Source of the DNA: Rhizobium sp.
GTDB taxonomy: Bacteria; Pseudomonadota; Alphaproteobacteria; Rhizobiales; Rhizobiaceae
Reading direction: 5' to 3'
DNA length: 64,000 bases
Assembly: GCA_027533385.1 (NCBI GenBank)
Contig: JAPZUE010000009.1
Span: 110,486 to 174,485, forward strand
Below the pieces are notes generated by a model. That model had not been told where the DNA came from. It searched no databases and saw only the letters and a list, made by a program, of their open reading frames with translations. Numbering within the stretch: the stretch's first letter is position 1; every line of letters starts with the position of its first letter. Positions 17,540 to 24,228 of the stretch are shown here, piece by piece. The position numbers were made by a program, and so were the translations under genes.

Positions 17540-17840
17540 ACGTCTTCGAGTGTGGTGGCTCCATCGATGAAGGCACTGATGATGCCTGATGTTCCACCAT
17601 CGGCAGATGACCGCATCGGCGGAGCATTACGGTCTGCACGTGGGGGAGCAGCTTCGACAGCCGCAGCTATTGCGCCGGCGGGACAATTGCGTCTTCGGCT
17701 CCGATGATATTCAGCACCGGCACTCGGATCTTCGGCAGATCCTTGAGCAAGGTGGTCGCCGACATGAAATGGATGTAGGCGGCAATGTCTTCAGGACGAG
17801 GTCCTGCGCCAGTTCGTCGTTTCCAATCCATTTCGAGGGT
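17540..17840 (-). pseudogene. Decayed alpha/beta-hydrolase (C-terminal part)
   Basis: On the minus strand one frame reads PEDIAAYIHFMSATTLL, then KDLPKIRVPVLNIIGAEDAI, then VPPAQ followed by an in-frame TAG (17667-17669), then LRLSKLLPHVQTVML and CGHLPMVEHQ. That is the late part of an alpha/beta-hydrolase, with the IRVPVLxIxGxED acid-bearing strand and the catalytic-His motif GHLPMVE. Upstream, KWIGNDELAQDL is in another frame, so a frameshift has also occurred, and the N-terminal half with the nucleophile is missing. Confidence 0.65.
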
Positions 17841-17998
17841 GGTGGGGCCAGTGTCATCGTTTCACCACGGCGGCGGAACGTGAACCTGTTCCCTGTTGTT
17901 CCATGGCTTCGAAATGGCTGCTGATCGGGGTGATGTCGATTCAGCATGTGGTGGCCAGGATCCGGCTTTCATGCCATATTTAGCCGTGAACAAAGCCT

Positions 17999-18067
17999 GA
18001 ATCCTGTTGAGTCATCGATTCGTCGCTGATTCGTTCGCAAACTGTTCCGGATTCCGAAAGCTGATTC
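17999..18067. promoter_or_regulatory. Cluster of six GANTC (CcrM) sites
   Basis: GANTC occurs at 17999, 18009, 18017, 18028, 18050 and 18063, six sites in 69 bp, against roughly one expected per 256 bp at even base composition. The cluster is upstream of the helicase gene. GANTC is methylated by CcrM in alphaproteobacteria, and promoter sites can be read by GcrA. Confidence 0.5.
18016..18036 (+). repeat. 21-bp repeat with paired GATTC sites, copy 2
   Basis: Direct-orientation partner of 16849-16869 with one mismatch. The two copies bracket the lipoprotein, DUF3309 and broken hydrolase genes. Confidence 0.7.
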
Positions 18068-18199
18068 TGATCAAGGGTTTGCGAGGAATTCTGGGGTGAT
18101 TGCGACAAGCGCCTTGCCTTTGCCCCTGTTCGTCGCCATGTGTTGCCCAAGGGTGCCGGAGTGCGCAATGAGCCGAGGTCCCGACAAGCGGAGCGGTCT

Positions 18200-21100
18200 T
18201 TGAATACCCAACCCATGATCCTGAGTGGCCGCGGCGTCAATGCTGTGCTGGGGCCAACGAACACCGGCAAGACCCATTTCGCCATCGAACGCATGGTCGC
18301 GCATGGGTCGGGCATGATCGGGTTGCCGTTGAGACTGCTTGCCCGCGAGGTCTATACCCGCGTGGTGGAGCGGGTCGGCGTGAAAAATGTCGCTCTCGTC
18401 ACCGGTGAAGAGAAGATCAGCCCTCCGAACGCCCGCTTTTCAGTCTGCACGGTCGAGGCCATGCCTCGCGAAACGAAGGTTGCCTTCGTTGCCATCGACG
18501 AAATCCAGCTTGCCGGTGATCTTGAGCGCGGACACATCTTCACAGACCGCCTGCTGCATTTGAGAGGTCGCGAGGAAACGCTGCTTCTCGGGTCCTCGAC
18601 CATGAAGTCGATCCTCATCCAGCTTCTGCCTGGGATCACGATCGTCGAGCGGCCGCGCCTGTCGCAGCTCTTCTATGCCGGCCAGAAGAAGATCACCCGT
18701 CTGCCGCAACGCACCGCGATCGTCGCCTTCTCGGCCGACGAGGTTTATGCGATCGCCGAGCTCATCCGCCGCCAACGGGGTGGTGCGGCCGTCGTGCTGG
18801 GGGCGCTTAGCCCGCGCACCCGGAATGCACAGGTCGGGCTCTATCAGGAAGGCGATGTCGAATATCTGGTGGCGACGGACGCCATTGGTATGGGCCTCAA
18901 CCTCGATGTCGACCATGTTGCCTTCGCCCAGGACCGCAAGTTCGACGGCTATCAGTTCCGAAATCTCAATCCCGGTGAACTCGGCCAGATCGCAGGCCGT
19001 GCGGGGCGCCACATCAAGGACGGCACATTCGGGGTCACGGGCCGGGTCGATCCCTTCGATGATGAATTGGTGGAGCGGCTGGAGACGCATCAGTTCGATC
19101 CGGTCAAGGTTCTGCAATGGCGGACGGAAAAATTCGACTTCTCGTCGATTTCAGCGCTGCAGCGCAGCCTTGACGCGGCGCCCCGCGTTGAAGGTCTGAC
19201 ACGGGCCTTGCCGGCCACCGATCAGCAGGCGCTGGAGTTTCTCTCGCGCTACCCGGAAATCTCCGACATCACCGATCGGCCCGAGCGGGTGGAAAAACTC
19301 TGGGAAGCCTGCGCGCTGCCCGACTATCGGCGCATTACGCCTGCACAGCATGCAGACCTGATTCAGAGTCTCTATTTCGATCTGGTCAGGCGGGGTACCG
19401 TCAACGAGGACTTTCTCGCGGAGCAGGTGCGCCGGGCAGACCGAACCGACGGCGAGATTGACACGCTGTCGGCGCGGATCGCCCAGATCAGAACGTGGAC
19501 CTATGTGTCGAACCGGCCGGGCTGGCTTGCCGATCCGACACACTGGCAAGAAAAGACGCGGGAAATCGAAGACCGATTGTCCGATGCGTTACATGAACGG
19601 TTGACGAAACGCTTTGTTGATCGCAGGACATCTGTGCTTATGAAGCGCTTGAGAGAGAATGCGATGTTGGAAGCTGAAATCAGTGTGAACGGCGATGTCT
19701 TCGTGGAAGGCCATGCCATGGGACAACTCTCCGGGTTCCGGTTCACGCCGATCTCCGGCATGGAGGGCCCTGACGCCAAGGCCGTTCAGGCAGCCGCCTA
19801 CAAGGCTCTGGCGCTTGAATTCGAGGCAAGGGCTGCGCGCCTGCATGCGTCCGGCAACAATGATCTCGCGATCGGTTCCGATGGTCTTGTCCGCTGGCTC
19901 GGCGATCCCGTCGCGCGTCTGACGGGGACGGATCATATACTGCATCCGCGCGTCATCCTGCTCGCCGACGAGCAGCTGACCGGCATCGCCCGCGACCACG
20001 TCGCCGCCCGCATCGAGCGCTTCGTCAATCATCACATTTCCACGGTCCTGAAGCCGCTCGACGATCTGTCCCGCGCGGAAGACCTGCAGGGTCTCGCCAA
20101 GGGGCTTGCCTTCCAGCTCGTCGAAAACCTCGGCGTGCTCTTCCGTCGTGATGTTGCCGACGACGTCAAGTCGCTGGACCAGGACGGTCGCGCCTCGATG
20201 CGTCGCTACGGCGTGCGCTTCGGCGCCTATCACATCTTCATGCCGGCTCTGTTGAAGCCCGCTCCTGCGGAACTCATCACGCTCCTCTGGGCGCTGAAGC
20301 ATGACGGTCTCGACAAGCCGGGTTACGGCGATCTGATCCCGGTCCTGGCTGCCGGCCGGACCTCCGTGGTCACGGATCCGAGCTTCGAGCGCATGTTCTA
20401 CAAGCTCGCCGGCTTCCGTTTCCTCGGCAAGCGCGCGGTGCGCATCGACATCCTCGAGCGTCTCGCCGATCTTATCCGTCCGCTCCTGCAGTGGAAGCCC
20501 GGCTCCCCGGCCCGTCCTGATGGTGCCTATGACGGTCGTCGTTTCACCACAACGACCGCGATGCTCTCGATCCTCGGTGCGACGCCTGACGACATGGAAG
20601 AGATCCTGAAGGGTCTCGGCTATCGTGCCGACAGCGTCACTGCCGAAGAGGCCGCCGCCTTCCTCGCCGCGCAGGCCGGATCGGCTCAGGCCGAAGCGCC
20701 TGCTGCGGTTGAAAAGAGCGATGACGAAAGCGTCGACGACGCCGATCAGTCCTCTGAGGCTGCCGCTGAAGGTGAAGCCTCGGCTGCCGTTGCCGAAGAG
20801 GCCGCCCCGACCGAGGCCACTGCTGCCGAACAGGCCGGCGAGCCTGCCGAGCCCAAGCCGGTTCTGTTGTGGCGTCCGGGTGGTCGCAGCGACAATCAGC
20901 GTGGTGCAGGTCGCTCGGGCGGCGATCGGCGTCCGCAAGGTCAGCGCAATCAGGCGCCGCGTGAAGGCGGCGAAGGCCGCGGCGACAATCGAGGCGAAGG
21001 GCGCGGCGAAGGTCGCCGTGACGACCGTCGCTCCGACAATCGGGGTGAGGGCCGTGGGGATCGTCGCGATGACAATCGCGGCAAGTTTGCCGGCAAGGGT

Positions 21101-21271
21101 GACCGGCAGGATCGTGGCGACCGCAAGGACCGTGGTCCGCGTCCGGAACGCGACAACAACAAGTCGCAGCCGGCTCGCTTCGAGGCAAAGCCGCCCCGCA
21201 AGGAAAAGCCCGTTGATCCGGATTCGCCCTTCGCCAAGCTGGCAGCGCTGAAGGAGCAGCTGAAGAAATAA
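18200..21271 (+). CDS. SUV3-like superfamily 2 helicase with basic RG-rich tail
   Basis: A 1023-residue ATP-dependent helicase of the SUV3 (mitochondrial degradosome) branch; rhizobial homologues are annotated as helicase or MgpS. Walker A GPTNTGKT is at residues 18-25, the DEIQ Walker B near 100, GSSTM, then DAIGMGLNLD and QIAGRAGRH of the second RecA domain, and the helical SUV3 region after that. From about residue 840 the chain is acidic and alanine-rich, then from about 893 becomes RG/RD-rich (GGRSDNQRGAGRSGGDRR and similar), probably an RNA-binding disordered tail. I chose TTG 18200 because GGAG lies six bases before it; the 18140 TTG has no site. It overlaps the S4 gene by one base (TAATG), so the two are translated together; an RNA role is inferred. 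Confidence 0.88.
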   Translation: MNTQPMILSGRGVNAVLGPTNTGKTHFAIERMVAHGSGMIGLPLRLLAREVYTRVVERVGVKNVALVTGEEKISPPNARFSVCTVEAMPRETKVAFVAIDEIQLAGDLERGHIFTDRLLHLRGREETLLLGSSTMKSILIQLLPGITIVERPRLSQLFYAGQKKITRLPQRTAIVAFSADEVYAIAELIRRQRGGAAVVLGALSPRTRNAQVGLYQEGDVEYLVATDAIGMGLNLDVDHVAFAQDRKFDGYQFRNLNPGELGQIAGRAGRHIKDGTFGVTGRVDPFDDELVERLETHQFDPVKVLQWRTEKFDFSSISALQRSLDAAPRVEGLTRALPATDQQALEFLSRYPEISDITDRPERVEKLWEACALPDYRRITPAQHADLIQSLYFDLVRRGTVNEDFLAEQVRRADRTDGEIDTLSARIAQIRTWTYVSNRPGWLADPTHWQEKTREIEDRLSDALHERLTKRFVDRRTSVLMKRLRENAMLEAEISVNGDVFVEGHAMGQLSGFRFTPISGMEGPDAKAVQAAAYKALALEFEARAARLHASGNNDLAIGSDGLVRWLGDPVARLTGTDHILHPRVILLADEQLTGIARDHVAARIERFVNHHISTVLKPLDDLSRAEDLQGLAKGLAFQLVENLGVLFRRDVADDVKSLDQDGRASMRRYGVRFGAYHIFMPALLKPAPAELITLLWALKHDGLDKPGYGDLIPVLAAGRTSVVTDPSFERMFYKLAGFRFLGKRAVRIDILERLADLIRPLLQWKPGSPARPDGAYDGRRFTTTTAMLSILGATPDDMEEILKGLGYRADSVTAEEAAAFLAAQAGSAQAEAPAAVEKSDDESVDDADQSSEAAAEGEASAAVAEEAAPTEATAAEQAGEPAEPKPVLLWRPGGRSDNQRGAGRSGGDRRPQGQRNQAPREGGEGRGDNRGEGRGEGRRDDRRSDNRGEGRGDRRDDNRGKFAGKGDRQDRGDRKDRGPRPERDNNKSQPARFEAKPPRKEKPVDPDSPFAKLAALKEQLKK

Positions 21272-21681
21272 TGGACGACAAGCAGCCACAAAGCGGTTCG
21301 CGCCAGCGCATCGACAAGTGGCTGTTCTTTGCTCGTGTGGCGAAATCCCGCAGCCTCGCCCAGGAGCGTGTGGCTGCCGGCCATGTCAGTGTCAATGGAC
21401 AGACCGTCCGCCAGCCCAGCCATCAGCTGAAGGTCGGCGACCGCCTTGAGATCGCCATGCCCGAGCGCGATCTCGTGCTCGTCGTCAAGCTTCCCGGTGA
21501 ACGACGGGGTCCTTATGAGGAAGCCAGGCTGCTCTACGAGGACCTGACGCCACCGCGTGAGAAGAAGCCCTTCACCGCGCTGGAACAGGCGACGCGCGCG
21601 CCGGGTGCCGGCCGGCCGACGAAGAAGGAGCGACGGGCGCTCGACGATCTTCGCGGCGGGCCCGATTGGTCAACGGATTAG
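21271..21681 (+). CDS. S4-domain RNA-binding protein (Hsp15/HslR-like)
   Basis: A 136-residue protein with an N-terminal S4 domain ([20 protein letters not shown], then [10 protein letters not shown]) and a basic C-terminal extension. Hsp15 binds stalled 50S subunits carrying nascent chains; whether this homologue does so is inferred from the family. The start ATG overlaps the helicase stop (TAATG), and the pair is conserved in rhizobia, which suggests both act on RNA or ribosomes. Confidence 0.88.
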   Translation: MDDKQPQSGSRQRIDKWLFFARVAKSRSLAQERVAAGHVSVNGQTVRQPSHQLKVGDRLEIAMPERDLVLVVKLPGERRGPYEEARLLYEDLTPPREKKPFTALEQATRAPGAGRPTKKERRALDDLRGGPDWSTD

Positions 21682-21872
21682 AAAATTTCTACGAAGCCGC
21701 CGGAATTGAGGGCGTTTGTCCTTGCCTTGTCTTGGATTCCGCATTAGCTCACTTGCCGTCCGACAGAAATTTCCGGCAGGGCGCGAGCCTTCCGAGCGGG
21801 GCGACGACCCTGACGGAACGACCCGCGTTCGTTCTTCTCCTGCCGTTCGAGAACGTCATCCTGGAGTGCCGC

Positions 21873-22211
21873 ATGACCTATATCGTCACCGACAACTGCA
21901 TTCGCTGCAAATACACCGATTGTGTCGAGGTCTGCCCCGTCGATTGCTTCTATGAGGGTGAGAACTTCCTCGTCATCCATCCGGACGAATGCATCGACTG
22001 CGGCGTGTGCGAGCCGGAATGTCCTGCGGAAGCCATCAAGCCCGATACGGAGCCGGGTCTCGACAAGTGGCTGAAGATCAATGCTGACTATGCCAAGATC
22101 TGGCCGAACATCACGGTCAAGAAGGATCCGATGCCCGAGGCCAAGGAAATGGACGGCGTCGAAGGCAAGTTCGAGAAGTTCTTCTCCGAAAACCCGGGCG
22201 CCGGCGACTGA
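21873..22211 (+). CDS. fdxA: 7Fe ferredoxin FdxA
   Basis: A 112-residue electron carrier with one [3Fe-4S] and one [4Fe-4S] cluster. The cysteine sets are [20 protein letters not shown] and [14 protein letters not shown], followed by the long C-terminal extension typical of Azotobacter-type FdI proteins. ATG 21873 follows GGAG by six bases; the frame upstream from 21666 is out of context. It lies between the S4 gene and carD, a common rhizobial order. Confidence 0.95.
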   Translation: MTYIVTDNCIRCKYTDCVEVCPVDCFYEGENFLVIHPDECIDCGVCEPECPAEAIKPDTEPGLDKWLKINADYAKIWPNITVKKDPMPEAKEMDGVEGKFEKFFSENPGAGD

Positions 22212-22595
22212 TCGGTCGCAAAGGGCGGTTTCGTCCGTGAATCCTGCCCAAATTTCCATCACTTGGCCGCCAAACTGCTGCCTGGTGCGTCACGATTGTG
22301 GCGCACTGCACTAAAATATTGATTTCCTCGTCTTTTTGTGATAGCGTGTTGGAACTGTTCCACTTTGCGGCATAGCTATGCCCTGAACCATCACGAAAGC
22401 AAATTCACCACCGCGCGATATACGTGACATCGGCGACACTTCTTGTGTCGTGTCTTAGTCGCGACGAGGGTGGCGTTTGATTGTGTGGCGGACTGGATCA
22501 GGATGACAAGGCTCGCAATCTTGTCGTCTCATCCGGGCCTGACCGACCCGGCGCCGGCATCACGCCGGGAGCAAAACAGGGAGTATTTGAATAGA
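22212..22595. promoter_or_regulatory. Leader region before carD with two perfect dyads
   Basis: No gene is supported here. Two palindromes lie eight bases apart: GGAAC-T-GTTCC at 22351-22361 and GGCATAGCTATGCC at 22369-22382. The stretch just upstream (22310-22340) is AT-rich, as expected for a promoter, so these may be operators for carD or hairpins in a long leader. Confidence 0.45.
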
Positions 22596-23171
22596 ATGAC
22601 GACCCAGCAGAAGAAGAATTCCTCGGCACGCCACGGCTTCAAGACCGGCGAGTCGATCGTATACCCGGCCCATGGCGTGGGTACCATCACCGCCATCGAA
22701 GAGCAAGAAGTCGCTGGCATGAAGCTCGAGCTTTTCGTGATCGACTTCGAAAAGGACAAGATGCGTCTGAAGGTTCCGGTTGCCAAGGCCGTGAGCATCG
22801 GGATGCGCAAGCTGTCCGAGACCGATTTCGTCGATCGCGCGCTGAAGGTGGTGCAGGGCAAGGCTCGTGTGAAGCGTACCATGTGGTCGCGTCGCGCTCA
22901 GGAGTATGATGCCAAGATCAATTCCGGCGACCTGATCTCGATTGCAGAAGTCGTTCGCGACCTCTACCGCGCCGAGAACCAGCCCGAACAGTCCTATTCC
23001 GAGCGCCAGCTCTATGAAGCAGCGCTTGACCGCATGGCTCGTGAAATCGCTGCCGTGAACAAGATGTCCGAGACGGAAGCCGTTCGCCTTGTCGAGGTCA
23101 ATCTCGCCAAGGGCCCCAAGCGCGGCAAGACGATCGAAGAAGACGACACCCAGGAAGAAGAAGCCGCGTAA
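22596..23171 (+). CDS. carD: CarD-family transcription factor (CdnL type)
   Basis: A 191-residue RNA-polymerase-binding factor. The CarD/TRCF-type RNAP-interaction domain spans about residues 15-75 (FKTGESIVYPAHGVGTITAI and the following strand), then a helical DNA-interacting domain with RRAQEYDAKINSGDL. Members stabilise open promoter complexes, notably rRNA promoters. I used ATG 22596; a TTG at 22587 is closer to the AGGGAG at 22578. A strong terminator follows. Two palindromes lie in the leader. Confidence 0.92.
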   Translation: MTTQQKKNSSARHGFKTGESIVYPAHGVGTITAIEEQEVAGMKLELFVIDFEKDKMRLKVPVAKAVSIGMRKLSETDFVDRALKVVQGKARVKRTMWSRRAQEYDAKINSGDLISIAEVVRDLYRAENQPEQSYSERQLYEAALDRMAREIAAVNKMSETEAVRLVEVNLAKGPKRGKTIEEDDTQEEEAA

Positions 23172-23194
23172 AGCTGCTTCACCCGCAAGGTCAT

Positions 23195-23227
23195 GAAAAA
23201 ACCTCCGGTGTGAACCGGAGGTTTTTT
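23195..23227 (+). terminator. Terminator of carD
   Basis: AAAAAACCTCCGG-TGTGA-CCGGAGGTTTTTT-type stem with A-tract and U-tract on the two sides; likely works in both directions. Confidence 0.85.
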
Positions 23228-23265
23228 CGTGTCTGCTTCTGGCCCGCTGGGTCTCAGCTTTGCGC

Positions 23266-23293
23266 AAAAAACCCCGCCGAAGCGGGGTTTTTC
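23266..23293 (-). terminator. Terminator of the Bax-inhibitor-1 gene
   Basis: AAAACCCCGC-CGA-AGCGGGGTTTT perfect stem with flanking A and T runs, 22 bp past the stop codon. With the carD terminator it forms a tandem barrier. Confidence 0.85.
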
Positions 23294-23314
23294 CGAGTTC
23301 CCAATCTGGTCCTG

Positions 23315-24052
23315 TTAGTTGCGGTTTCCGAGGAAGCGCAGGAGGAACAGGAAGAGATTGATGAAGTCGAGATAGAGGCGGAGCGCACCCATGATGGCGT
23401 TGCGACCGGCCATCTCGCTCGAATGGCTTTCGTGGTAGGATTCCTTGATCGCCTGCGTGTCATAGGCGGTCAGACCCGCGAAGATCAGTACGCCGATCAC
23501 CGAGATCGCAAAGTCCAGGGCCGAGGAGGCCATGAACAGGTTGACCAGCGAGGCGATGATCAGGCCGAAGAGACCCATCATCAGGAACGAACCCATGGCC
23601 GACAGGTCACGCTTGGTCGTGTAACCGTAGAGCGACAGGGCACCGAAGGATGCGGCCGTGACGAAGAAGGTCTGCACGATGCTTGCGCCCGTGTAGATCA
23701 GGAAGATCGACGACAGCGACAGGCCCATCATCGCGGCATAGACCCAGAAGGTGGTCTGCGCAGCAGCGACGCTCATCTTATGAATCCGGAAGCTCAGGAA
23801 GAACACCATGGCGACAGGCGCCAGGATGACCACCCACTTCAGCGGGCTCAGGAAGATTGCCTGACCGAAAGCCGTGAGTTCACCGCCGGAAACGGCCATC
23901 TGGAACGTGGCGAAGGCTGCAAGACCGGTGATGGCGAGGCCCAGTGCCATCAGGTTGTAGACCTTCAGCATATAGGCGCGCAGACCTTCGTCGATCATCG
24001 TGGCCGACTGGGTCTGCCCCTGACGGCTCTGATAGTTGCGAAGTTCGGACAT
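23315..24052 (-). CDS. Bax inhibitor-1/YccA (YbhL) family membrane protein
   Basis: A 245-residue inner-membrane protein with seven predicted helices; the family includes YbhL/YccA of E. coli and the pH-sensitive calcium leak channel BsYetJ. Hydrophobic segments include MALGLAITGLAAFATFQMAV and WVYAAMMGLSLSSIFLIY, and the C-terminus has LFIFAGLTAYDTQAIK-like and RNAIMGALRLYLDFINLFLF segments with the conserved aspartates. The ATG at 24052 follows GAGGAAAT; a TTG at 24067 is the longer option. Its upstream leader matches the setting of the ybhL RNA element. Confidence 0.9.
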   Translation of the reverse strand: MSELRNYQSRQGQTQSATMIDEGLRAYMLKVYNLMALGLAITGLAAFATFQMAVSGGELTAFGQAIFLSPLKWVVILAPVAMVFFLSFRIHKMSVAAAQTTFWVYAAMMGLSLSSIFLIYTGASIVQTFFVTAASFGALSLYGYTTKRDLSAMGSFLMMGLFGLIIASLVNLFMASSALDFAISVIGVLIFAGLTAYDTQAIKESYHESHSSEMAGRNAIMGALRLYLDFINLFLFLLRFLGNRN

Positions 24053-24130
24053 GATTTCCTCTCTCAAAGCTTCGGAATAAGACGGCAGAGCCCGAATGGC
24101 CCTCGCGCCGCTGCGAAGCCCAGCATGCGT
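24053..24130 (-). ncRNA. Candidate ybhL leader RNA element
   Basis: The ybhL motif is a known conserved RNA in the 5' leaders of ybhL genes in alphaproteobacteria (Rhizobiales). Immediately upstream of this ybhL-type gene, the minus strand at 24081-24113 folds as a nested stem: GCGGC with GCCGU outside and AGGGCC-AUUCG-GGCUCU inside; a second short stem involves 24114-24135. Gene context and structure fit, but I could not run a covariance search. Confidence 0.5.
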
Positions 24131-24228
24131 GCTTTCAATATGAGAGGTTCCCCAGCCCCCGACAAGGGCTGGAATCTTAAATCGCCGTAATGCGGTACGC
24201 GGCAGGCCGCAGCCTGCCGCTTTTCACC

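Noticed and set aside
17980..18315. Minus-strand ORF of 111 codons
   Set aside because: Mostly antisense to the start of the helicase; no motif.
21001..21130. Tandem DNA repeat in the helicase tail
   Set aside because: The repeats encode degenerate RG/RD motifs and are a protein low-complexity tail rather than a DNA element or CRISPR.
19589..21289. Long minus-strand ORF (566 codons) under the helicase
   Set aside because: A shadow frame of a GC-rich gene; repetitive residues mirror the RG-rich tail on the other strand.
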